Source: Streptomyces scopuliridis RB72 (GTDB taxonomy: Bacteria > Actinomycetota > Actinomycetes > Streptomycetales > Streptomycetaceae). Taken from it: a stretch of 64,000 bases of DNA. Every line of letters starts with the position of its first letter. The first letter of the stretch is position 1. The translations under genes were made by a program, and so were the position numbers. The stretch lies in NCBI RefSeq assembly GCF_000718095.1, contig NZ_JOEI01000027.1:62001-126000 (forward strand), written 5' to 3'. This document shows positions 43,500 through 51,263 of the stretch, piece after piece. Below the pieces are notes generated by a model. The model was not told where the DNA came from and did no database searches. It saw only the letters and a list, made by a program, of their open reading frames with translations.

Positions 43500-44714
43500 A
43501 TGGACTTCGCATTCGACGCCCGCACGGAAGAGCTGCGGGCCAGGCTGCTCGCCTTCATGGACGCGTACGTCCTGCCGGCCGAGGCGGTGGCGCACGAGCA
43601 GCGGTCCCTGCTGGCCGACCCCTGGGACACCCCGGCGGTCGTCGAGGACCTCAAGGCCGAGGCGCGCGCCCAGGGCCTGTGGAACCTGTTCTTGCCCGAT
43701 ACGGAGTACGGCGCCGGGCTGACCAATCTCCAGTACGCGCCGCTCGCCGAGATCACCGGCCGCTCCCCGCAACTGGCCCCCACCGCGCTGAACTGCGCCG
43801 CGCCCGACACCGGGAACATGGAGGTGCTCGCCCAGTTCGGCACCGCTGAACAGAAGAAGCAGTGGCTGGAGCCGCTGCTCGCGGGCGAGATCCGGTCGGC
43901 GTTCGCCATGACCGAACCCGACGTGGCCTCCTCGGACGCGACGAACATCCAGACGCGGATCCGGCGGGACGGCGACGACTACGTCATCAACGGCCGCAAG
44001 TGGTACATCTCCGGGGCGATGAACCCGGACTGCGCGATCTTCATCGTGATGGGCAAGACCGACCCGGACGGCGAGGACCTCCGCCGCCAGCAGTCGATGA
44101 TCCTGGTCCCGCGCGACACCCCGGGGCTCGAAGTCCGCCGCGCCATGCGGGTGTACGGCTACGAGGACCACTCCCACGGCGGCCACGCCGAGGTGGTGTT
44201 CGACAACGTGCGGGTGCCCGCCTCGCATCTCGTCGGCGAGGAGGGCGGCGGTTTCGCGATCGCGCAGGCCCGGCTCGGGCCCGGCCGGATCCACCACTGC
44301 ATGCGGCTGATCGGGATGGCCGAGCGGGCGATCGAGCTGATGTGCCGCAGGGCCGTGTCCCGTTCGGCGTTCGGAAAGGCGATCGCCCAGCAGGGCGTGG
44401 TCCAGAACTGGATCGCGGACGCCCGGGTGACGGTCGAACAGCTGCGACTGCTCGTGCTCAAGACGGCCTGGCTGATGGATACGGTCGGCAACAAGGGCGC
44501 GCACACGGAGATCCAGGCCATCAAGATCGCCACCCCCCGCGCGGTCGTCGGCATCATCGACTCGGCCGTCCAGCTGCATGGCGCGGGCGGGGTCAGCCAG
44601 GACTTCCCGCTGGCCGAACTGTGGGCCGCGGCACGGACCTTGCGGCTGGCGGACGGTCCCGACGAGGTGCATCAGCGGTCGCTGGCGCGGCGGGAGCTGA
44701 AGAAGTACCTCTGA
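43500..44714 (+). CDS. Acyl-CoA dehydrogenase family protein
   Basis: This flavoprotein of 404 aa has ACAD motifs: AFAMTEPDVASSDATNIQTR, NGRKWYISGAMNPDCAIFIV, and RAVSRSAFGKAIAQQGVVQN with the flavin-contacting residues. IQLHGAGG-like contact is seen as VQLHGAGGVSQDFPLAELWA. The MTEPDVASSDATNI form is typical of the ACAD11-like group. It is the second gene of the operon after the APH-fold kinase and likely removes phosphate or reduces and isomerises the phosphorylated acyl-CoA intermediate as in LvaC-type enzymes (inference). Confidence 0.93.
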   Translation: MDFAFDARTEELRARLLAFMDAYVLPAEAVAHEQRSLLADPWDTPAVVEDLKAEARAQGLWNLFLPDTEYGAGLTNLQYAPLAEITGRSPQLAPTALNCAAPDTGNMEVLAQFGTAEQKKQWLEPLLAGEIRSAFAMTEPDVASSDATNIQTRIRRDGDDYVINGRKWYISGAMNPDCAIFIVMGKTDPDGEDLRRQQSMILVPRDTPGLEVRRAMRVYGYEDHSHGGHAEVVFDNVRVPASHLVGEEGGGFAIAQARLGPGRIHHCMRLIGMAERAIELMCRRAVSRSAFGKAIAQQGVVQNWIADARVTVEQLRLLVLKTAWLMDTVGNKGAHTEIQAIKIATPRAVVGIIDSAVQLHGAGGVSQDFPLAELWAAARTLRLADGPDEVHQRSLARRELKKYL

Positions 44715-44776
44715 GCGGGACCCACGGGACTGACACATCTGAGGCCGGCGCATCCCGGGCCGACGTATCCGGGGCC

Positions 44777-45616
44777 TCAGGAGTCCGGCGACGGCGGCGG
44801 GAGCAGGCCGAGGGACTGGGCGCGCATGACCGCCGAGAGCCGGTCGCAGGTGCCCAGTCTGCGGTAGATGCCCTCGATGTGCTTGTGGACGGTACGCGGG
44901 GAGATATGCAGCCGGCGGGCGATCGCGGTGGCGGGCATGGCCTCCGCGAGCAGCGTGAGGACGGTGAGCTGACGGGGCGTGAGCCCCGCCTCCGCCGCCC
45001 GCTCGACGGGGTCCGTGACGGAGGCGACACGGGACGGGGCGGGAGAGGAGGGCGCGGCACAGGTGGCGGCGGCACGCCAGCGCGCGAGGGCGCTGTAGTG
45101 GGAGTCGATGCTGACCAGCAGGGGCTGGACACGACGGGCGTACGCCAGCTCCTCCGCCGTGAAGTCGTCCTGCGGGTGGTGCAGTACGAAGCCTCTGGCG
45201 ACGCCGGCCGGGGCGGGCAGCGGAATCCCGAGCATATGGGCGCCGAGGGTCCCCCGGGCCAGCCGGTGGCTCCGGCTGCGCAGCCAGGAGCGCTCGCCCA
45301 TGATCTGGCTCGCCGACAGCGGCGTGTGGTCCCGGGCGGACGTGTAGTGGGCCACGAGCGGGTTGTCCGCGCGCAGTTGCCGGGTGGTCAGCGCGTCCAG
45401 ATAGTCCTGCGAAAGCGCGTGGGCGGACTTCCACGCCACCACACGTCCGGTCCGCTTCGCGTAGCTGGCCTGGGAGAGCGAGACGGCCGACGCGTGCATG
45501 CCCCGGGCCAGTTCGGCGAGGACCGAGGACCAGGCGGGCTCCGGGTCCGGGTGTTCCAGAACGGCGACAGCCAGACCGAGCATATGGGCGTAATCACGCC
45601 ACAGGACAGACCCCAT
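44777..45616 (-). CDS. LuxR family transcriptional regulator
   Basis: This regulator of 279 aa has a C-terminal LuxR helix-turn-helix: GLTPRQLTVLTLLAEAMPAT and AIARRLHISPRTVHKHIEGI. The N-terminal 200 residues form an unrecognised sensor region that is not an AfsK/LAL ATPase nor a response-regulator receiver, as no phospho-acceptor pattern is visible. The ATG at 45614-45616 follows GGGGGTATCG. It is convergent with the acyl-CoA dehydrogenase and may control nearby genes, but no operator was found. Confidence 0.85.
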   Translation of the reverse strand: MGSVLWRDYAHMLGLAVAVLEHPDPEPAWSSVLAELARGMHASAVSLSQASYAKRTGRVVAWKSAHALSQDYLDALTTRQLRADNPLVAHYTSARDHTPLSASQIMGERSWLRSRSHRLARGTLGAHMLGIPLPAPAGVARGFVLHHPQDDFTAEELAYARRVQPLLVSIDSHYSALARWRAAATCAAPSSPAPSRVASVTDPVERAAEAGLTPRQLTVLTLLAEAMPATAIARRLHISPRTVHKHIEGIYRRLGTCDRLSAVMRAQSLGLLPPPSPDS

Positions 45617-45919
45617 CGATACCCCCGCGCCCCCGACGGCCGGTGATGGCCGTACGCACCGACACCGATACTCTCCGTGTTCATTCTGCCGTACCCCTCG
45701 CCCCCTGGATAGACCGGCCGAGGGGTGGATCGGCATCACATAGGGGGCTCCCGGGGCCTGCGCACAGCCGCCGCCCCGGGAGCCCTGGGCCGAGGGGGGT
45801 GCCCGCCGGTGCAGTTGCCGCGGCCACGGCAACTTCAGCGGCGCCCTCCGGCCCCTCACGCCTTCGGGCCGTCGCTCCGTCCGGCCTTCACGCCACCGGA
45901 GCCACTGGCCGTCGGGCCG
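45617..45919. other. Gene-free stretch with a terminator and promoter region
   Basis: This 303-bp gap between the LuxR start and the I36 inhibitor stop holds no supportable gene. It contains the hairpin at 45745-45785 and a smaller 7-bp stem, GTTGCCG (45814-45820) with CGGCAAC (45827-45833), nearer the inhibitor gene. The part near 45617-45740 should hold the LuxR promoter. Confidence 0.6.
45745..45785 (-). terminator. Hairpin after the I36 inhibitor gene
   Basis: GGGCTCCCGGGGC (45745-45757) pairs perfectly with GCCCCGGGAGCCC (45773-45785), a 13-bp stem with a 15-nt loop, downstream of the minus-strand inhibitor gene. Confidence 0.75.
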
Positions 45920-46492
45920 TCAGCAGGGCACGACGTAGTAGACCTGCGTCCAGGTCGCCGTGCCGGTCTGGGGCGCCCTGGAGGTCCAGCGGACGCTGCG
46001 GTCGGAGTTCAGGAACTTCGCGGTCGTGCCGCGGGTCTGGTTGTTGTTGAACGTGCCGTCCCCGACCCAGGGCAGGCTGTAGGTCCCGCACCGGTAGTAG
46101 TCGCGCGAGTCGCCCGGCTTGTACAGACAGAGATGTCCGTACGCGCACGCGGCGGGCGCCCGGCCGCTCACCCCGGGCCCGGCCAGGTCGCGGGCGTACC
46201 GCTGGCCGGGAGCGGCGACGACGAGATCGCCGCCCTCGATCGCGATCCTGTTGGCGGAGACCTGCCTGCTGCCCGGCTCTTCCGCGAGATAGCCGTCGAC
46301 CCGGTCCTGGAGCTCGCCGGCCTGGGCGGGTGTCAGCCCGGCCCGTTGCGTCTGCGCGGTGAACGCCTGGCGGCTGTCGTCCCGAGGAGTCTGCGCCCCG
46401 GCGGTCGGGGCCGTCATCAGGCCGGCCGCGAGCGTACCGGCGGCGAGGACGCCGACCGTGGCCCTCAGCATGAACGCGCGGATCTTGTTCAT
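45920..46492 (-). CDS. Secreted peptidase inhibitor family I36 protein
   Basis: This exported protein of 190 aa has a signal peptide (MNKIRAFMLRATVGVLAAGT followed by an AGA-type cleavage site). A helical region includes LTPAQAGELQDRVDGYLAEE. The C-terminal I36 (SMI-like, crystallin-type) domain has CAYGHLCLYKPGDSRDYYRC and FNNNQTRGTTAKFLNSD. Four Cys in the domain probably form disulfides. It may inhibit metallo- or other peptidases outside the cell. The ATG follows AAGGGGGATCA. Two identical 16-bp direct repeats lie immediately upstream. Confidence 0.88.
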   Translation of the reverse strand: MNKIRAFMLRATVGVLAAGTLAAGLMTAPTAGAQTPRDDSRQAFTAQTQRAGLTPAQAGELQDRVDGYLAEEPGSRQVSANRIAIEGGDLVVAAPGQRYARDLAGPGVSGRAPAACAYGHLCLYKPGDSRDYYRCGTYSLPWVGDGTFNNNQTRGTTAKFLNSDRSVRWTSRAPQTGTATWTQVYYVVPC

Positions 46493-46503
46493 TGATCCCC
46501 CTT

Positions 46504-46536
46504 GAGTCATATGCGCGTGTGAGTCATATGCGCGTG
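46504..46536. repeat. Two direct repeats upstream of the I36 inhibitor gene
   Basis: GAGTCATATGCGCGTG occurs at 46504-46519 and 46521-46536 with a 17-bp period. The pair ends 12 bp before the start codon of the inhibitor gene. Each copy contains CATATG. The position suits an operator or a leader element. Confidence 0.7.
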
Positions 46537-46695
46537 GTCAGGTGCGCGGAATGTCTCACGTTCCGTAGACCGAACGACACTCATAGTGACTAGGGCGCGC
46601 GGTACCCGCAATGCGTACAAGTACGTAGGGAGAGCACCCGCGTTCGGTGCATGGCGCGCGGGGGCGGGGGGCCGCCACCGTACCGGGCCGCCGCT

Positions 46696-47289
46696 TTATG
46701 GGCGCAGCGCGCGCAGCAGCAGATCCGCGAGATGGTCCGCGACCTGCTGCGGGGTGAGCGGGCCGTCCGGCCGGTACCAGGTCGAGAGATGGTGGACCGA
46801 GCCGAAGTGGTAGTCCACCACCAGATCGGCCGGGGTCGCGGTGGAGAAGACCCCGCCGCGCTGGCCCTCCTCGATCAGCGCGCGGAACCGCTCGTGGTAG
46901 CGGCGGCGCTCCGCCCGCACCCGCTTGTTCTTCTCCGGGCTGAGATGGTGCATGGAGCGGAAGAAGATCGCGGCGTCGTCCAGGTTGTCGATCGTCGTCA
47001 CGACCACATCGGCGGCGGCGGCCCGCAGCCGCCGCTCCACCGGCTCGTCCGCGTCCGCGTAGGCGTCGAGACGTTCCTGCTGGAGGCGGAGTACGCGGGA
47101 GTAGACCTCCTGGAGAAGGTCCTCCTTGGAGCCGAAGTAGTGGTAAAGCGCACCCTTGGTGACGCCCGCCGCCTCGACGATCCCCTGGACCGAGGTGCGG
47201 TCGTATCCGCGCTCGGCGAAGAGCCGGGTGGCGGCGGCCAGCAGTCGCTGGGGAACGGGGGTACCGTCCCCGTCCGTCGTTCTGGCCAT
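46696..47289 (-). CDS. TetR family regulator
   Basis: This TetR protein of 197 aa has the N-terminal helix-turn-helix LLAAATRLFAERGYDRTSVQ and GIVEAAGVTKGALYHYFGSK. The C-terminal ligand domain carries FFRSMHHLSPEKNKRVRAER, of the type found in acyl-CoA or short-chain alcohol regulators. It lies downstream of an SDR on the same strand and probably in one operon with it. Candidate operators of related sequence precede that operon (48307-48324) and the kinase/ACAD operon (42393-42412), so it may control both. The ATG is 6 nt from AGGTGG. Confidence 0.9.
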   Translation of the reverse strand: MARTTDGDGTPVPQRLLAAATRLFAERGYDRTSVQGIVEAAGVTKGALYHYFGSKEDLLQEVYSRVLRLQQERLDAYADADEPVERRLRAAAADVVVTTIDNLDDAAIFFRSMHHLSPEKNKRVRAERRRYHERFRALIEEGQRGGVFSTATPADLVVDYHFGSVHHLSTWYRPDGPLTPQQVADHLADLLLRALRP

Positions 47290-47458
47290 CTGTCGCCACC
47301 TGCCTTTCGCTCCATGCCGTCCCCGGTCCCCGGCGCCTGCGATGACGCCCACGAGAGGGAACGCGGTTCCCGCCCGAGGATCTTCCCACCCGCCGTCCCG
47401 GGCGGCTCGGGCAGGATCGCGGCCGCGCGGGGGCGGGCGTACGCGCGGACCCGCGCGG

Positions 47459-48235
47459 TCACTCCCCCGCGCCGCCTCCGACCGCTTCCCACTTCTGCTG
47501 GACACGGTTCATCGTGGCGAGCCAGCGGTCGGGGTCTCCGGAGCGCGCCTGGTAGAAGCCCGCCACCTCGGGATGCGGCAGGACGAGGAAGCGGTCCTCC
47601 GCCATGGCGGTGAACAGCGCCTCGGCCACGGCGGGCGGCTCGATGGCGGTGGGAGTGAGCACCAGCTCGCCGGCGCTGCCGGAGGCGGTGAGCATGTCCG
47701 TACGCACGCCCTGCGGGCAGATGGCGTGCACCTTGAGACCGCGGTGACGGTAGGTCAGCGAGAGCCATTCGGCATAGGCCAGCGCGCCGTGCTTGGTGAC
47801 GCTGTACGGGGCCGCGCCGATCATGGTGAGCAGACCGGCTGCGGAGACGGTGGAGACGAACCTGCCGCTCCCGCGCTCCAGCCAGCCGGGCAGCAGCGCC
47901 CTGCTGGCCCGTACGTGCGCCATGACGTTGACGTCCCAGGCGGCCGACCAGACGTCCTCGCCGGAGAGCGCGTCACCGGCCGAGCCGAGCCCGGCGTTGG
48001 CGCAGTAGATGTCGACGGTGCCGCCCAGCGCCTCGCGGGCGTCGTCCACGATCAGGGAGGCGTCGCCGGGGACCGCGACGGCGTCGATCTCCGCGGCGAC
48101 GGCCTTGGCCTTCTCCGCGTCGAGGTCGTTGACCACCACCCGGGCGCCTTCGGCGGCGAATCTGCGGGCCAGCGCGGCGCCGATGCCACCGCCGGCTCCC
48201 GTGACCACAACCCCCGCACCGTGCACCGAACTCAT
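47459..48235 (-). CDS. SDR family oxidoreductase
   Basis: This short-chain dehydrogenase of 258 aa has the cofactor motif GVVVTGAGGGIGAALARRFA, then VNDLDAEKAKAVAAE, NAGLG, and the catalytic Tyr-Lys in YSVTKHGALAYAEWLS. The ND after the second strand suggests NAD(H) preference. With the TetR gene following it and an operator before it, it is probably part of an inducible alcohol or hydroxyacyl oxidation set along with the kinase/ACAD operon. Confidence 0.9.
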   Translation of the reverse strand: MSSVHGAGVVVTGAGGGIGAALARRFAAEGARVVVNDLDAEKAKAVAAEIDAVAVPGDASLIVDDAREALGGTVDIYCANAGLGSAGDALSGEDVWSAAWDVNVMAHVRASRALLPGWLERGSGRFVSTVSAAGLLTMIGAAPYSVTKHGALAYAEWLSLTYRHRGLKVHAICPQGVRTDMLTASGSAGELVLTPTAIEPPAVAEALFTAMAEDRFLVLPHPEVAGFYQARSGDPDRWLATMNRVQQKWEAVGGGAGE

Positions 48236-48306
48236 CGGGACCTGCCTTTCCGGCGTTCCGGTTCCTCGCCGACGCCCTCGCCGACGCCCTCGTCGACCCT
48301 CAGCAG

Positions 48307-48324
48307 ACTAACCGGTCGGTATGT
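48307..48324. promoter_or_regulatory. Candidate TetR operator before the SDR-TetR operon
   Basis: ACTAACCGGTCGGTATGT has 12 of 18 positions in two-fold symmetry (AC..ACCG..CGGT..GT). On the minus strand it reads ACATACCGACCGGTTAGT, matching the site at 42393 in the first ten bases and the GGT core. It lies 72 bp upstream of the SDR start and also upstream of the divergent NamZ-like gene. Confidence 0.6.
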
Positions 48325-48451
48325 GACGCGGGAAGAGGACGAGCCGGGCGGGGACGGCGGCGCGGCGTGTGGTCGGCGTCGTTCCGCGTGGCCCCGTGGA
48401 GCGCTAGCGTGCGTGGCCATGACAGCCGACCGAGTGCGCGGAGGTAGCGGA

Positions 48452-49738
48452 ATGGGCCTGTCCAGACGGGGATTGCTGGCCGCCGGTGGCGCGATGGGGG
48501 CCGTGGGGGCCGTGGGGGCCGTGGGCGCGTCGGCCGCGGGCGCGGGCACGGCCGCCGCGCACGCGCGAGGCGGGACCGGGGGCGGGGGTCGGGTCCGTAC
48601 CGGCTTCGACCGGCTGGCCGCCGACGGCTACCGGCTGCTCGCCGGGGAGAAGGTCGGCGTGGTCACCAACCCGACCGGGATCACCTCCGACGTACGCCAC
48701 ATCGTGGATGTCATGCACGCCGACGCGCGGGTGAAGCTCGTCGCCGTCTTCGGCCCGGAGCACGGCTTCCGCGGTACGGCGCAGGCCGGCGGCTCCGAGG
48801 GCCGTTACGACGACCCCGCCACCGGACTGCCGGTCTACGACACGTATCTGAAGAGCGGTCAGTCCCTCGCGGACATCTTCACCGCGTCCGGGGTCGACAC
48901 CGTCGTGTTCGACATCCAGGACGCGGGCGCCCGCTTCTACACGTACATCTGGACGCTGTACGACTGCATGGAGGCGGCGGCGCTCGCGGGCAAGCGGTTC
49001 GTGGTGCTCGACCGGCCCAATCCGGTGACCGGGCGGGCGGCCCTCGGGCCGGTCCTGCACCGGGAGTTCGCGACCTTCGTGGGGCGTCAGCCGATCTCGC
49101 AGGCGCACGGCATGACCGTCACCGAGCTGGCGCGGCTGTTCAACGGCGAGTTCCTCACGTCGAAGCCGGTGGAGCTGGACGTCGTCACGATGACGGGCTG
49201 GCGCCGCGGCGACTTCTTCGACGCGACGGGCCTGCCGTGGGTGCCGCCGAGCCCCAATATGCCGACGCCGGAAACCGCGTTGGTGTACGCGGGGACCTGT
49301 CTCTTCGAGGGGACGAATCTGTCGGAGGGACGGGGTACGACACGGCCGTTCGAACTGCTGGGCGCGGAGGGCATCGGCCGTGAGTGGGCCGCGGCGGCCA
49401 ACGCGCTGGAGCTGCCAGGGGCACGCTTCCGTGAGGCGTACTTCGCGCCGACCTTCTCCAAGTTCCAGGGCAGGACGATCGGCGGGGTGCAACTCCATGT
49501 CCACGACCGGGAGTCGTTCGATCCCGTACGCACCGGCATCGCGCTGCTGGTGACGGCGAAGCGGTCGTGGAGCGGGTTCGCCTGGCGCTCCGACCACTGG
49601 ATCGACAAGCTGACCGGGTCGACGCAGGTCCGTACGCTCATCGACGCGGGCGCGGACACCGACGAGGTGACCGGCGCGTGGCGGAGCGAACTGGCCGCGT
49701 TCCGTGCCGTACGGCGGGGGTATCTGCTCTACCGGTGA
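48452..49738 (+). CDS. DUF1343 protein, probable exo-beta-N-acetylmuramidase (NamZ-like)
   Basis: This exported protein of 428 aa has a Tat-type signal (MGLSRRGLLAAGGAMGAVGA). The DUF1343 core follows: GEKVGVVTNPTGITSDVRHI, VKLVAVFGPEHGFRGTAQAG, GVDTVVFDIQDAGARFYTYI, LDRPNPVTGRAALGPVL and PWVPPSPNMPTPETALVYAG. FGPEHG and DIQDxGxRFYTY hold the presumed catalytic Glu and Asp. Known DUF1343 proteins release MurNAc from the non-reducing end of muropeptide glycans, so a cell-wall recycling role is likely. I chose the ATG at 48452 behind GGAGGT; an ATG at 48419 is weaker. Confidence 0.88.
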   Translation: MGLSRRGLLAAGGAMGAVGAVGAVGASAAGAGTAAAHARGGTGGGGRVRTGFDRLAADGYRLLAGEKVGVVTNPTGITSDVRHIVDVMHADARVKLVAVFGPEHGFRGTAQAGGSEGRYDDPATGLPVYDTYLKSGQSLADIFTASGVDTVVFDIQDAGARFYTYIWTLYDCMEAAALAGKRFVVLDRPNPVTGRAALGPVLHREFATFVGRQPISQAHGMTVTELARLFNGEFLTSKPVELDVVTMTGWRRGDFFDATGLPWVPPSPNMPTPETALVYAGTCLFEGTNLSEGRGTTRPFELLGAEGIGREWAAAANALELPGARFREAYFAPTFSKFQGRTIGGVQLHVHDRESFDPVRTGIALLVTAKRSWSGFAWRSDHWIDKLTGSTQVRTLIDAGADTDEVTGAWRSELAAFRAVRRGYLLYR

Positions 49739-49819
49739 CCGCACGGCTGATAACAGTCGGTAGCGCACCGATATCGGAGCGTGTCCAACACGCGCCGTTG
49801 ACCGCGTCGTTCACCGGCC

Positions 49820-51157
49820 GTGAAAGTGCCTGTCGTGATCGACGAAACTCTGTCCCCCACTCCCACGGCGCCCGCCGCGGACGCTCCGGAACACCGGGAG
49901 AGTCCGCGCCGGGTGGCCGTGGCGAGCTTCATCGGCAACACCATCGAGCTCTACGACTTCTTCATCTACGGCATGGCGACGGCGCTGGTCCTCGACGACG
50001 TCTTCTTCCCGAATCTCTCCCCCCTCAACGCCACGCTCGCGTCCTTCTCCACGTACGCGGTGGCCTTTCTGGCTCGCCCGATCGGCTCAATCGTCTTCGG
50101 CCATTTCGGTGACCGCGTCGGCCGCAAATCCGTTCTGGTCACCTCGCTGCTGCTGATGGGTGTGTCCACGGCGCTGGTGGGGCTGCTGCCCGGCTATGCC
50201 ACCCTGGGCAGTTGGGCGCCCCTGCTGCTCGTCACGCTCCGCTTCCTCCAGGGCATCGGGATCGGCGGTGAGTGGGGCGGCGCGGTGCTTCTGGCCGTGG
50301 AGCACGCGCCGCGCGGGAAGCGCGGGCTGTACGCGGCGTTCCCCCAACTCGGCCCGCCCGTCGGCTTCTCCGCCGCCACCGGTGTCTTCTGGCTGGTGTC
50401 CGCGTCGCTCGACGAGGCGGCCTTCGCGAGCTGGGGCTGGCGTATCCCGTTCCTGCTGTCCTTCCTGCTGGTCGCCGTCGGGCTGGTCGTACGGCTGAAG
50501 ATCAGCGAGACGCCGGTCTTCGCACGGTCCGTGGCGGAACGGGCCGCGAGTCGGGCACCGCTGATGGAGCTCCTGCGGTGTCACACGCGTGAACTGCTGC
50601 TCGGCGCGGGCGCGATGGCCGTCGTGTACGCGCTCTTCTACACATCGATGACCTATGGCCTGTCGTACACCACGACATCCCTGGGTATGCCGCGCAATAC
50701 GATGCTGGCGCTGTCCCTGGTCGCCTGTCTCTTCCTCGCGGCCGGTATCTGGTTCTCCGCCACCCGCTCCGACACGGACGGCCGGCGGAGACTCGTTCTG
50801 TCGGGGTGCGGACTGGCCGCGGTCTGGAGCCTGCTGCTGTTCCCGCTGCTCGACACCGAGCGGCCGGTACTGATGGCGCTGGCCCTCGGCGGCGCGCTGT
50901 TCTGCCTGGGGGTGACGTCCGGTCCGATGGGCGCCTACCTGCCCGAGCTGTTCCCCGCACGCGTCCGCTACTCGGGCGCGTCGCTCGCGTACAACCTGGG
51001 CGGTGTCCTGGGCGGCGCGGTCTCCCCCTTGGTCGTGCCGCGCCTCCAGTCCGGCTTCGGCTCGGCGTCGGTGGGGTGGTACGTCAGCGGGATGGCCCTG
51101 GTCTCCCTGCTGTGCGTGCGGGCGCTGCCGGAGACACGGGAACGCGAACTGGGCTGA
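49820..51157 (+). CDS. MFS transporter, metabolite:H+ symporter (MHS) type
   Basis: This protein of 445 aa has 12 membrane segments. ASFIGNTIELYDFFIYGMAT is the start of the MHS (ShiA/ProP/KgtP-like) subfamily, and GHFGDRVGRKSVLVTSLLLM is the MFS loop 2-3 motif. RFLQGIGIGGEWGGAVLLAV is again diagnostic of MHS transporters. It takes up an organic acid, amino acid or osmolyte with protons; the substrate is unknown. The first GTG (49820) was used. A terminator follows its stop. Confidence 0.92.
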   Translation: MKVPVVIDETLSPTPTAPAADAPEHRESPRRVAVASFIGNTIELYDFFIYGMATALVLDDVFFPNLSPLNATLASFSTYAVAFLARPIGSIVFGHFGDRVGRKSVLVTSLLLMGVSTALVGLLPGYATLGSWAPLLLVTLRFLQGIGIGGEWGGAVLLAVEHAPRGKRGLYAAFPQLGPPVGFSAATGVFWLVSASLDEAAFASWGWRIPFLLSFLLVAVGLVVRLKISETPVFARSVAERAASRAPLMELLRCHTRELLLGAGAMAVVYALFYTSMTYGLSYTTTSLGMPRNTMLALSLVACLFLAAGIWFSATRSDTDGRRRLVLSGCGLAAVWSLLLFPLLDTERPVLMALALGGALFCLGVTSGPMGAYLPELFPARVRYSGASLAYNLGGVLGGAVSPLVVPRLQSGFGSASVGWYVSGMALVSLLCVRALPETRERELG

Positions 51158-51162
51158 CGCGA

Positions 51163-51216
51163 GACGCCGCGGCCCCGCCCATGGGTGGTGCTGCCACCCG
51201 GGCCGGTCGCGGCGTC
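51163..51216. terminator. Bidirectional terminator between MFS and penicillin acylase genes
   Basis: GACGCCGCG (51163-51171) pairs with CGCGGCGTC (51208-51216), with further pairing inside between CCCATGGGT and ACCCGGG. It lies between convergent genes. Confidence 0.65.
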
Positions 51217-51263
51217 CGCGTCCACCACACGTGCCGAGTCCCCCGCGTATCCGGAACCGGCTT

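Noticed and set aside
42483..45434. 983-codon minus-strand frame opposite the kinase and acyl-CoA dehydrogenase
   Set aside because: The opposite strand has two complete enzymes with all motifs. This frame has none and reads across a gene boundary.
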